In this document: positions 47,120 to 58,306 of the stretch, one piece after another
Numbering within the stretch: the stretch's first letter is position 1
Layout of the letters: each line of letters begins with the position of its first letter
DNA from: Megalonaias nervosa
Taxonomy: Eukaryota > Mollusca > Bivalvia > Unionida > Unionidae
NCBI GenBank assembly: GCA_016617855.1
Contig: JAECUM010017301.1
Coordinates: forward strand, 1 to 64,000
Direction of reading: 5' to 3'
Length of the DNA: 64,000 nucleotides
The notes under the pieces: generated by a model
The model's input: only the letters and a program-made list of their open reading frames with translations
The model's database searches: none
What the model was told of the DNA's origin: nothing
Translations under genes and position numbers: made by a program

Positions 47120-48232
47120 AGAAATGTCGTCAAGATTCATCACCAGTCTGGATTTAGATGAAACCACTCCTGTCAGTCTGCACTAACATGACTCATTGAT
47201 GAAAGTTTTTTTTCAATGGACAATGGAGAATTGGCTGGAACTTTATACCTTGACTTTAAGAAGGTATTTAATTTAGTTGATGATAATTAATATATTTGCA
47301 TGAAAACTTGAAAGATACAAATATTCTCACTTATCACTTTAATGGTTCAGTTCATACGTGTCTGAGAGAAGCCAACAAGTTGGTATTGGTAACATTAAGT
47401 CAGATCTGATACTCATAAGCAAAGGAATTAAATAGGGATCCATTTTAGGGCCTCTATTGTTTATATATATTGTTTATAAATAACTTGCACCTATATGTAC
47501 AACATTACAACACTGATCTATATGATGAAGATATACTTTGCATAAGTCTGATGCTAAACTTGGAACAAAAACAAATTGGGTAAAAATTAATATCAAGTTG
47601 AATATTGGTGCTCATTGAATAACATGGTTTTATTATCAGTCCCCAAAAACTAAGGTACAGCATTGTTGCTTGGAAGTAACAAAGATTATCAGCTTGAGCT
47701 GTATATCTTCAATAATCAGATTGAAAATTTTAGCTCAGAAAACTATCTAGACTGGTGTAAGCAGGCGAAACACTTTTGTTCTGTAGAAAACTCAAGAATT
47801 TATCTTTTACCAGAGATAAAATTTTGTCTACCACTCAACTATCAGAATTTTTACAGTGCATTCATATTCAATACAACTGATAGCAATATTGAAACAATCC
47901 ACAGATTTCAGAAAAGGGCAGCAAGAATTATGCTAAATTTACCATTTGATACACCATCCGTTCATGAAATGGCTAAAATCTGAATACCAATTAACCTACC
48001 AAAAGTCCATGTTAATGTTCAAAGTAAAGATAAAGGATGAACATTGTCCACAATATTTACATGGTATGTTTCATTTTAAGTCAGAAAAACAGTACCAAGG
48101 AAATAAATGACTATTTTTCTTTTTATTCTTTCTTTTTTTTCTTGTATTTACAGTTGTTTGCTCATCCAGAGGTCCTCAGGGGAGAATAGTTTATTATAAT
48201 TGAGTTATCTTTGATAAACAAAGTACTTATTA

Positions 48233-48274
<42 letters not shown>

Positions 48275-48275
48275 G
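47120..48275 (+). mobile_element. LINE, 3' half: RT palm to tail
   Basis: Broken frames encode, in order: a FR.NHSC-type block; 'FFSMDNGELAGTLYLDFKK' with VFNLVDDN (about 47210-47285); a 'SSYVSERSQQVGIGNIKSD' block (47350-47405); 'GSILGPLL' (about 47438-47462); then a C-terminal frame 47663-47983 with LLGSNKDYQLE and 'TIHRFQKRAARIMLNLPFD'. The 3' flank ends in a long (TTA)n run (48228-48275), probably the element's tail. Stops and frameshifts are frequent. It starts exactly where the 5' half at 49700-51000 leaves off. Confidence 0.88.
48228..48275. repeat. (TTA)n microsatellite
   Basis: About 15 TTA units at the likely LINE 3' end. Confidence 0.95.
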
Positions 48276-49300
48276 ATGTTAGATGAGTACATTTGTGAGC
48301 AAGATCAATGAAGTGAACTTGCACCTGATTGGCTGAGCTTGCCAACACTTAGGTGATTATTACTGATATATTTTTGGCAGTGAATAAGGTATCCAATGAA
48401 TTTTATCATAAGATCAGCAAATGAAATTTAGTGCATTTAAGGATAGTTCTCAATTCATATGCTGTGTAAAAACTTTTGTTTTTTGGAACAAATGTCTTCT
48501 CCTAATGAAAAGTAAGAGAAAGTACACTAGATATTGGATACTGAGAATCCTAGTTTCAGGTAACAAATACATTTAGTTCTTCCTATATGCAGCCAGGTTT
48601 TTTTTTTTTTTTTGTTTTTTTTTACAAATCTTTTAATAACTACTTCTCATGCACAGAAAGTTATATTGAGAGGGAGTTTTTACTTGAAAACTAATTATGA
48701 TGTCTAGTTGGTTCTAAATGAAAATGCTGCAGATTTGATATCCATCATGTCATGGCCATCTGGAAAATCTTATCACTGCTTCTCCCAAATGAACGCTTAT
48801 ATCAGTTTTCACTGAAAGACTTTTCATTATGGCTGGTTGGTTGTAAATACAAATTGTGCTGATCTGATTTCCAGTATGTCTGCCACAATGGTCATTTTGA
48901 AATCTTGTCACTACTTCTCCTAGATAGCTGGTCATATTGATATTGTGTTTTCACTGAATGATTTTCTTTTATGAGGTCTGATAAAAAATATATATTTGCT
49001 CTGTATTACAAGAACAGCAGGCTCCATTTACCAGTGTTTGGTGGAAAATAATATTTAGACATGCAGCATGTGGAGTGGATATAACTAGCATATTGATCTC
49101 CAATGTCACATAACTTGCACATCATCATCTCCCTCCTGAACCATTATGTGTTCAGCAGCTTTAAAGATTTTACTGCTTGCTCCTGACTGCTCATGGTACA
49201 CCAAGAAGTTTGTGAGCTTTGAAAAGTGTAGAAGTTGTGAAATAAAAACAAAGTACTAACATGAAGTCCCAAGGAGTTCCTCTTGGTCCTCTTGGTCACC

Positions 49301-49341
<41 letters not shown>

Positions 49342-49699
49342 CTCATTGAACTTTATTATAGTTTGCAGCAACTTCATATAGCTTTTACTACAGGGGTTTA
49401 TATTACTAACAGATAAGAAATGTGAAACAAACTAATTCTTTCGGACACTATAAAAGTGTTTGGAAAAATATGGAATCCCAAAATTTAAATGTAATAGAAT
49501 GTGATACACGTTTGATCAGTCTCAAAAGTCATCATGAAATTATTAGATTGCTCATTGGTGGGACTTTTGTGGAAATTACTTCATAAACATATGTAGTATT
49601 TGTTTTTAGATTTTTTTACTGTTTTGTTCATGGTACTCTTTTTGTTTGTTTTTTTGTATGTGAAATTATTGGATGGAATAAATAGAAGTCTATAGATAT
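48276..49699. other. Spacer with dispersed repeat and (TG)n
   Basis: 48640-48960 contains two related blocks (TCTAGTTGGTTCTAAATGAAA near 48702 and GGCTGGTTGGTTGTAAATAC near 48831), also related to 10790 and 63765. A (TG)n run lies at 49309-49340. No gene seen. Confidence 0.5.
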
Positions 49700-51000
49700 A
49701 GAATAGATAAACATGAACCCCCATATACAGAATATAACAATTTACTTAATTAGATAAACAGAATAAAAGTATAGAAGACCTATTGTATGATCCACTTCTA
49801 CCAGAAAATTAAATTAACTTGGAAGTTATAAATGAAGAGAAAGAATGTTATTAGGCGACATAAACAGGGACCTCCGAACTGAACAAATAAAGAATGATTG
49901 GTTGGATTTTTAAAAATCTTCTGGGGCTTCACAATTGGTCAGTGAACACACTAAGGTAACATACAATTCAGAAACACTTATAGACCATATATACACAAAT
50001 GCTAAAGAAAATGTCTCAAGAATTTATGTTCAGCAAATTGGTTTAAGTGATGATTTTGCAATTTTTCTCAAAACATAACAACAATGTGGGAGAAAAAAGA
50101 TAAAACTATCACATACAGGTCTTTTAAAACTTTCAGTAATGATAATTTCTTAAAGGATTTAGAGCATATCCCCTGGGATACTATCTAAATTGTGTATGAT
50201 ATTGAAGATATTTTAAGCACTGACTCTGTACAGTTTTTTGGAAGTCGTTAATAAACATGCACCTTTGAAGACACATAGAGTTAAGTAGGATGATCAACAT
50301 GGCTGGGTCATGACAGAAATCTTAGATACTATAAAGAGATGAGACCTCTTGAAATCTGTACATAATGAAGATAAATACAAAATCTGGAGAAATTAAGTAA
50401 GCAAAATGATTAAACAGGCAATGAAAAACCACAACCCAAAAACATTCTTGATGACAAAAAAAGAAATGAACCTCAAAAATATCTGCAAACTTTTTAAGGA
50501 ATTATGTGCAGGAATGTACACAAATAATACAGATATATCATCCCTAATCAATAATGGAAACCATGTTTATGATCCATATGACATTGCAGATATTTTCAAT
50601 GAATTCTTTGTAAATATTGCCTCTAAGATTACAGAACATAAGTTAGACTGATCATTCAAAACTAAAAAGTTTTTGTTCCACAAAATTTCCAAACGATACT
50701 AACTTTAAAATCATGGAAATGAGTTGCAAGTTTGTATTGAATTACCTAATAACATGTATGTTTCTAAATCTACAGGACTTGACATGATAGGTTCAAGACT
50801 TCTTAAGGAAGCCGCATCCGCCATTGCCGATAGTATTACCTTTCTGTGTAATCAAAGTCTGAGAACAGGTCAATTTCCCAAGTCTTGGAAAATTGCCAAG
50901 TAACATTACTACATAAAGCTGAATCAAATGAGGATGTGAATAACTATAGACCAATATAAATTCTTCCATCTCTTTACAGAGTACTGGAAAGTCATGTCAC
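49700..51000 (+). mobile_element. LINE, 5' half: end of endonuclease to RT fingers
   Basis: Blocks in order: 'NRDLRTEQIKNDWLDF' (GDxNxDL-type endonuclease motif, about 49860-49915); 'SETLIDHIYTNAKENVSR' (about 49967-50020); GLSDDFAIFL; 'VVNKHAPLKTHRVK' (about 50245-50290); a linker with 'LFKELCAGMYTNNTDISSL' (50485-50545); 'YDIADIFNEFFVNIASKI'; then RT start 'SKSTGLDMIGSRLLKEAAS'-type sequence (50766-50825), 'LRTGQFPKSWKIAK' and 'NNYRPI' (50940-50958). It ends abruptly near 51000 at a VLESHVT block where the R1 repeat begins. Multiple frameshifts. Confidence 0.88.
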
Positions 51001-51480
51001 TGTTCTTTTATTCACTGGAATACAACGTGAAAATGAAAAAAAAACAAAACATTTGATATTGCAGATTAAATCCCAGAATAATCCTAGAATTACAAATACA
51101 AGTCCTAATAATTTAAGATTCTGAATAACTTTAGTAGAAGTCCAAATTAAGTCCAACGCTGAAGAGTTGATGACCTGTATAATGCTGATGTGCCAACAGT
51201 CTTTTGTTGAAACACAATAATATAATTCCAGTTTTGAATTCACTATAAAACCCGGTGAGTATGTCTGTCCAAGAATATTATTTTTTATGAGTATTCTCTA
51301 TTTCTAGAGAAAATAATCAATGAATTAAATAATTTTAAGAAATAAATTCCCGCCCAAATGAATACTGAACACAATAATAATACAATTTGATTTTGCTACA
51401 TCTTAAGCACAAATGAATAATCATTCTAATCACAAGATTATATAGTCCTCTACTTGACCTCAGGTCACAAGTAACATTTT
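51001..51480. repeat. Dispersed repeat R1, copy 2
   Basis: ATTAAATCCCAGAATAATCC (51064-), AAGTCCAAATTAAGTCC, AATGCTGATGTGCCAACAG (51181-) and AATTCCAG blocks parallel 42240-42435 and 57010-57230. It interrupts the LINE 5' half directly after its last RT block. Confidence 0.7.
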
Positions 51481-51959
51481 CTATTTTAAAAAAATTACCT
51501 AATGGAAAATAACCTTCCAGAAAGTTCTTAATGTTTGCAAAATAAAATCTTTGTTACTATTAGAAAGTCTGTTACTAAAATTATAATATATAACCGGGAC
51601 AATGTCAGGTACACCAGGTAAATTGTAGGGGAATTCCAATAACTTAGATCTAGACCCATATGTATTTACTTCTATTAATAATGATTCTGATGTTTAAACC
51701 CATACATATAGAGAATATTTGAGCTATGTATAAGTTGTTTACAGAATGAGAAAAACAATAATTCAGGTTAAGCAGAAAATAAACTTGATTTTGGACTAGG
51801 GTTAAGTCCAGTATACAATATTACCGTAGCATATAATGAAATAAAAGAAAATTAAAAAGAATAACCATCAAACAATCCAAATTAAATATGCATAACAGTG
51901 GTCTGACTAGATATGGAATCATACTGAGTCAACAAACCTACCCAGTGAATAAGAAGGTA
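51481..51959. other. Spacer, no gene seen
   Basis: AT-rich, possibly further R1-related sequence. Confidence 0.35.
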
Positions 51960-54570
51960 TCCTCATCTTCATCGGTTTTCCACATTCTCATTGTCTGAGT
52001 CCCTCAGGTCTCAGAGAAAGATTACCTAGGTCGCTTCTGAGACTCCTTGGATAAGGCGATGATCTCCCAAAGGAAGGTATAAATAGGTGGAGAGTTAGTC
52101 ACGCTCTCACATGATGGTAGAGCAGCACCATCCCCATTCCGTGAGGGCAAAGAGCAAGTCGCACCCTTCTGAGAAGGAGGAGCTGCACCCTGTCTTCACC
52201 ACTTTGATAGAGAGCAAGTTGCTCCCTCCCTTGGATGGGTAGGAGCATCATCCTTTCACATCTAAAAGGGTTGAGAGTGAGAAGAGCTGCACCCTCTGCT
52301 GATCCACAGCTTAGTAAGAGCTGATTGTAAGTTATGACCACCCTCACATGAGGTGAGCAACACCGTTTCAGTCCCAAGGACCCATTGTTGGTGACACTGT
52401 CTAGCTCCTTCAAGAAGGAAATGTTCAGATCCAAGTCTGTCAGATCTAAGGATGGTTCTTGCTACAGATCTGAATCACCTTAAGAATCCTTGCCCACTGG
52501 TCACTGGGTACCTGTTGCTAGTCAACCAGGTACTGGGCACTGGACATGGGTCTTTAGAACCCATGCAGTACAGAGTCAAACTCTTGACCAGATCTATTGT
52601 TCCTTCGTCACTCAGTTATCATCAAGAAGCTTTTTCAAAGGTATAACAAGGGCCAGGCCATTGCTTGACATTAGGGGGACTGGTCTGTCCCTCTCTCTAC
52701 ATTACAACCCTTTGTAGTTGTTTCTAGCTATAAGGTTCATGCTCCATCTTGGCCCATTAAAATTCTCACTTTGGATGCTGAAGCAGCTTAAGTGGGTATT
52801 TCTTTGGGAATCTGGGCTTGACTTCCAGTGAAAGTACCAGAATAATTGGAACAAAAGTCTAGGTCGTACATGACTTTAGTCTTGCATACTGACCTCTTTT
52901 TAGCAGCCTCGTTTAGGCTGCTGATGGAGGAATCTCATTTGCTAATGGCTGTACATCATTTGTTGGAAGCAGACACAACAATTTCTTGGCATGCCTTGTC
53001 ATTGTCCAAGACCTTGTCAGGGAAGATTCTGTATCTCTGCAGGGATTTTGCTCGGGACATTTCTAAGACTTTACATGAGCACAGTAAGAACCTTCTGAGG
53101 TGGCCCGCCCCCGAGCTGAGACTCTCTTCAGAAGGCTCATCCCATCAGTGGCTACTCATGATTTGAGAGACCATCAACACTGGTCCCTTGCATCCACTTC
53201 TGAATCATCATGACTGATTAATTCTTTAAAGATTTGCAGTCCCAGTCATAGCAATAGCCCCATTTCAAACTTCCTCTCTATATGCTGGCTCAAGAAGGGC
53301 ACACTGCAAAGGTCCAGGGAAAAAGTTTGCAGGGCCTTCACTTGTTCCTTAGGACAAGGGTGGAGGACTCTAGTGGCTCGCTTCCTCCTCCAGGCCATAC
53401 CTATTTCTTTGGTTCTATTTGGTGCCAAACTCAACAGCTTTTTGTAGACTTGGTAAAAAAGTAATAGTCAATGGTTGGGCCCTTTCTATCATGAGAAATG
53501 GTTACAAGCTTTGATTCAAAGATCCCCCTCCTTCAGTAAGGTCGCCTATTTGCTTCCAGGCAAATCTGGTCCAGTTAAAGGAACAAGTCCATTCCCTTCT
53601 TTGGAAGAGTGCAGTTAAAAGGATGTTAAAAGACTAATATCCGGCCTTCTAATCCTGGATGTGCCTGGTTCCCAAGAAATGGGAAAGTCTCATTTAATTA
53701 TCAACCTTTCCTCCTTAAACAAATGTCTATTGGAGGAGCCATTCAGGATGGAAACCACAGCCTCAGTCTGAAATGCCATAGGACCAGGCAATTGGGCATT
53801 CTCCATTGATCTTCAGGATGCATACCTTCACATCCCTATTTTTCCTCCACACAGGAAGTACCTCAGATTTTGTTTGGATGGGGAGGTCTTCCAATTCTGA
53901 GCTTTTACATTCAGCCTGCCCTATATAGAGCCCATCTAAGGTCATTGGATGGCCCAGTCCTCCAATATTTTGATGATTGAGTGCTACACAATGGCATTCT
54001 ACAGCAGGAGTCTCAAACACATGGTCTGCATGTGGCTCATAGAGTTATCTCCTTTGGCCTGCAACAACACCCAGAATTTGTTTAATAATAATGCAGATTT
54101 TTTTTCTTTACAGCCCATCAATTTTTATACAGATTTGATTGTTACATCATTTACTTCTTTCCAAAATTCAACTGCCTACTTTTTATATGAGCGGCTGTCA
54201 CTGTATGAAAAGGTTTCATTGTTGTGGCCCTCAGGCCTATGTACTTGACATCATGTGGCTCTAATTGTGATTCAAGATTAGACTTGTCTTGCTGTTTGCA
54301 CAAAGTGATCAAGCATGGTCTTCTACCAAACTTAGAGAATCAGAGTAAATCCAAGATCTTGTTTATGTGGGGATGATTTTTCTCACAGATGGGTTAATCT
54401 GGACCCTCTGGACAGAAAAGACAAGATCCCATCCTTGTTGGAGATGCTGAGAGTAAAGACCAAGTTGTAAGCTGATTCTTTATCTCTCTCTGAGACCTTC
54501 AGTGCTACAGCAGACCTGGTTCTCCTAGGCAAGCTTCGCTTGTGTCCACTGCAGTTTCTACATTTTGTGT
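51960..54570 (+). mobile_element. DIRS-like retroelement relic, copy C (gag region, RT, RNase H start), split by an insertion
   Basis: The 5' part (51960-53450) is GC-richer and holds a gag-like region, including 52846-53166 with 'HTDLFLAASFRLLMEESHLL'. RT follows: 'LIINLSSLNKCLLEEPFRM' then ETTASV (53695-53770), 'GNWAFSIDLQDAYLHIPI' (about 53786-53840), 'RKYLRFCLDGEVFQF' (about 53853-53898), a YFDD box at 53966-53977 followed by an in-frame stop and VLHNGILQQ. After about 270 bp of unrelated DNA the same element resumes with 'KHGLLPNLE' (54312-54340), 'FFSQMG' and 'ADSLSLSETFSATADLVLL' then GKLRLCPLQF (54472-54560). The SIDLQDAYLHIPI motif is typical of DIRS-type RT. No recombinase follows. 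Confidence 0.85.
54003..54285. mobile_element. Insertion inside the DIRS-like RT, probably a short non-autonomous element
   Basis: Sequence between the two parts of the RT frame. It begins CAGCAGGAGTCTCAAACACATGGTC and ends near CCTATGTACTTGACATCATG with TGTGGCTC also present at both ends (TGCATGTGGCTCATAG at 54027; CATCATGTGGCTCTAA at 54250). The CAGxxGxxTCTCAAACxC-like start resembles hAT-family ends, but TIRs and target duplication are not clean, so class is uncertain. Confidence 0.5.
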
Positions 54571-54589
54571 CTTTGTAACTGCATATGTA

Positions 54590-55930
54590 CCCACCCCCAA
54601 ACCAACAGATGGCAAACTTTGTAGATTGTGTGCACTTAGGTGAAGGAAGAACCCCATCACATTAAGGTTCAAAGGTCAAGATCACCATTTGAAAGGAAAA
54701 AAATGGTTTGTCCATAAGAACATGTATTATTATGCCTAAACAGATATTTGTTTCAAGCTAAAAGTTCTTTATCATTTACATTTATGAAACTTTGTGGATG
54801 ACTTGCAAACAATGGTAAGGAAGAGTCCTGTTGGTTTTGGAATCAAAAGATAAAAGATAAAGGTCATTGTGAATAAAAATAGTTCATGGACAATAGCATT
54901 AATTCTGCATCACATATAAGCTTTGATGATGGCTTGTACTTGGTGTAATTAAGAATTCTGTTGCTTTAGGTGGGGTAAAAGGTCAAAGGTCAGTGTCACT
55001 GTGACTCAAAAAAAATAGTTTCAGATTAACAGCTTGAGGTCTCCATTATCTGCAATTAGGCACAAAAGACATGGGTTTCTTATTGGACTGGTTTAAAATT
55101 TGGTTAGGTAGATACTTTTCTTTTAAACATTATATGTTTTTATTATGATTAGTATATATAGTGTACTAAGCACTTCATGTACTGGGCTAAATCAGTTCAT
55201 TTAGATGCACAAATCATTTTTGGGAATTTTATTTTTCTTTAATTTTTTTAATCATATATATTTATTTTTTTAAATATCGTATTCATTATAATGATTAGTA
55301 CAATAAAACCTGCCTTGAAAGACCACTGCTGTGTAAGACTACCTGCCTTAACAGACCATATTCTCAATGCACAAATTTATTGATTACATAGCATTGTGAC
55401 CTGTTATGAGAGACCAACTGTCTTGAGAGACCATAAGATTTTGGCAAAATAGGTGGTCTTTCAAGAAAGGTTCTATGGTATATATAATGTACTAAGTACT
55501 TCAATTACTTGGCAAAACTGGCTCAGTTGCACAATTCAATTTCATAATGGTTTTTTGGGGGTGGGGTGGGGTGGGGATGGCCTTACCAAATTTGTGAATG
55601 GCTTGCATACGGTTAAGGTAGAACCCCATTGGTTTAGTAGGTAACAAATCACCTGTAAAGGTCACTGCAACTGAAAGAATCAAATTGGTTTCCATACAAT
55701 AACAGTTCCACATCACATACCTAGACCAAAAAGCTTGTACATGGGGTAAGGAAGAATGTGAGGTCACTATCTTAGAGAAAAAAGATGGTTTCTGAATAAT
55801 AACATCAGTTCCACTTAAAGTGTTGGCATTTAAGGCAAGAAAGAAGCCTGTCAATCTTGGGATCTAAATGTAAAAAATTCAGTGTCACTGTGACAAAGAG
55901 GAAAGATGACCTCATCTTGAAAGCTTCTGG
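54590..55930. repeat. Degenerate interspersed repeat array with AGGTCA motifs
   Basis: Related blocks recur about every 180-200 bp: GAAGGAAGAACCCCATCACA, GGTAAGGAAGAGTCCTGTTGG, AAGGTCAAAGGTCAGTGTCACTGTGAC, GGTTAAGGTAGAACCCCATTGG and CAGTGTCACTGTGACAAAG. Interposed at 55300-55470 is another repeat type (CCTTGAAAGACCACTGCTG; GTCTTGAGAGACCATAAG). Flanking TATATA.TGTACTAAG.ACTTCA sequences at 55155 and 55480 are direct repeats around it. Similar repeat arrays are common in mollusc genomes, from memory. No coding content. Confidence 0.7.
54980..54992. promoter_or_regulatory. Perfect DR1 nuclear-receptor half-site pair
   Basis: AGGTCAAAGGTCA is two AGGTCA half-sites spaced by one base, the consensus bound by HNF4/RXR-type receptors. 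It sits in a repeat array, so function is not implied by the sequence alone. Confidence 0.4.
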
Positions 55931-56560
55931 TGTATTTAATTCATCTGATCCTTAGATCATAAATATATAGTGTTTGTCCATTGATAATTTCAAGGAGTCA
56001 GCCTAATAAATTTGTATTTTAAAAAAAAAGAAGATAAAAAAGAAATAACAAGCTATTTTAGATTTAAATATTCTTCTTGATAAACCCAGTATGTCAGATG
56101 AGTAAAATTTTCTTAAAGAAAAGATATGCTTATATGCAGTTAATATTCATCAAAAGTTTGCAAAACTCAGAGGTGGGCATCAAGCATTGTAAATTGTAGT
56201 TTGGGGTTTCCCAGCATGCAAGAATAATATCTGAATGTAGCATATTTATTTATTTATTGTATTTTCTTCAAAACCCATTCATAGTTATGTTGAAATGGAG
56301 ATTTATTTTTTTTGAAAATTTATAACAGCAAAAGTTTAAATTTGTGTTGTTTTTATTCTGAGAAGAAAATTACCTTGACCAGATCAGTATGGACAGGTGG
56401 GATAAAGTTGGTAACAATGAAGTGCTAGATATAAAGTAAATGTAAAACTTAAGCTTTTCGTAATGAAATCTTGATTCTATGTTCATCTTACCTACCTCAC
56501 CATTAAACAATAAAAAGAAAGTCAGACCACATCAGAGCTAATCTAAACTTCTTGGCAAGA
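55931..56560. other. Spacer, no gene seen
   Basis: AT-rich without supportable features. Confidence 0.4.
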
Positions 56561-56670
56561 GCACCTTACATTGCCAGGAAACACCTTACATTGCCAGGAA
56601 ACACCTTACATTGCCAGGAAACACCTTACAGTGCCAGGAAACACCTTACAGTGCCAGGAAACACCTTACA
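56561..56670. repeat. Minisatellite, 20-bp unit, five and a half copies
   Basis: ACACCTTACATTGCCAGGAA repeats with exact 20-bp period from 56561. A T-to-G change in the second half spreads over the last two full units. Confidence 0.97.
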
Positions 56671-57554
56671 ATACTGAGTCCAACCAAAATAAAAGATGTT
56701 GTGAGACTCTGACATAGCTATGTATTAAATATGTAAAGAGTTGACATTATGTATAATCTGGCAGCAGTCCCAGATAATAATAATAATAACAACAACAGAG
56801 ACACATGCTACATATCATTAGTAATAATAATAATTATTAATAATAATAAATGTTTGTTTCTTTAATGTATAAACAATGAGGGTGTTTTGATTCTATTTCT
56901 TAAATTAAGTATCAGAAGGAAGTGAAACCAGCAATTTAAGTAAATCAACAAGTAAATGATTTCTCTACTACTATACAAAGTGAAAACTTAACAGGTACTT
57001 ACACACTGTTGTGAATTAAATCCCAAATAATCCTAAATGTCCTATCACAAATCCAAAAATATAGGATGTGCTGAATTAATTCCAATAGTTTTGAATATCC
57101 TGATGTACCATAATGATGCAGTCCAAAATGTCTTTGAATGAGTTCACAATAATTCCAAAGTAATATATTAATTCAAAGTCAGTGAGCACTTAATAATTCC
57201 AGTGAACAGTAGAACTAAATAATTCCTCTCAAATGACAACTGTTAAGTATATCTAATTTAATTACTCATGTGTTAGTTTTACATTTCTTTTTTTATTTTT
57301 ATTTCATTACATGTTATTGTAATGATAACTTTATTCACTGGATTTGACATTTTTCCAGAAAATTCAGTTCAGTTCTGTTAAACCTGATAAACCCGCAGTT
57401 CATAGAAACATTGTATCTTTTGGTGACCTAGGTTTCGGAGCCAGTTTTAGCTCTACTGTAAACAACTTTTTTTATTTTTTTTATTGGATCTTATAGTAAG
57501 ATTCGTTCAGTACAATCAAATTCATCCATGGCCTACATGATAATTGGCATATAA
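56671..57554. other. Spacer containing R1 copy 3 (57000-57260) and AAT microsatellites
   Basis: AATTAAATCCCAAATAATCC (57015-), ATCCTGATGTACCA (57098-) and AATAATTCCAGTGAACA (57189-) are R1-like. AAT runs lie at 56775-56793 and 56820-56850. Confidence 0.6.
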
Positions 57555-58138
57555 TGTTACTACGTCGCTTGTAAATAAGTGATCACATGACCCTATCACG
57601 TGGTTCACTTTGCGTCTCCATTGGAGTTAAAGTGACGTATCATAGCGATTTTGAGTCAGTCATCATTCATACCTTCAGGCTCAAAGGTATTATTCTTGTT
57701 GTTGCCAGGTTGATTTGAATTTTTTAGATTTTTCGGAATTAATTATTTATTTTCCCTGGAAACCACTTGTGCTCATTTGAATTCTTGGACAAATACATTT
57801 ACTGAAAATTATTCGGAATTCTAAAGCCAGATTATTATTCTTGGTGATCCAACAAGGAACTGTTGACATTACAACACATTACAGGTTATTGAAAATGTCA
57901 TCACCTTCCATCTTGGGATTTCATCGGGATTCGAAGTTTGATTCATTTATAACTTTTTAGTGATAGGACTTATATTTTTAATTCTACGATTAATTTTTGT
58001 ATTTAATTCATAAACCTTAAGTCCTTTTTCATATTTTTACCTTGTTTTCTTGGGAAATAAATTATTTTGTTAAATTTACAAAGCTTGTTGGCTTCACTCT
58101 TTTCTTGGTTACTTTTGTACAAGCCTAGTCATGTAACA
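57555..58138 (+). repeat. 5' LTR, 584 bp, with TGTTAC...GTAACA ends
   Basis: TGTTAC (57555-57560) and GTAACA (58133-58138) are perfect inverted ends of TG...CA type. The right end lies 8 bp before the primer site. The LTR holds CACGTG (57597-), TGACGTA (57632-) and, near its 3' end, AAATAAATT (58053-) as a possible polyadenylation signal. The 3' third is alignable with the LTR end at 27240-27325. Confidence 0.85.
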
Positions 58139-58146
58139 AAGGAAAC

Positions 58147-58166
58147 TGGGGCTTCGTCCTTGGGAT
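58147..58166 (+). promoter_or_regulatory. Primer-binding site, degenerate tRNA-Pro type
   Basis: TGGGGCTTCGTCCTTGGGAT lies where a primer site belongs. It is the proline-type TGGGGGCTCGTCCGGGAT with small indels and changes. The truncated copy at 27331 has a better match, so the type is clear by comparison. Confidence 0.75.
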
Positions 58167-58306
58167 ATATGAATTTTGGCTAAAATATTTCAGAAAATTA
58201 TTGTTTTGAAAATTAATTTCCCCTAGTTTTCAGAAATATTTTAAATCCGAAGTATCATTTCACATTTTGTTTGAAATTTTTAGTAGAATCAACAGGCATT
58301 TTTGCA

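Noticed and set aside
55501..55854. 117-codon minus-strand frame
   Set aside because: Lies wholly in an interspersed repeat array with recurring blocks; no family resemblance.
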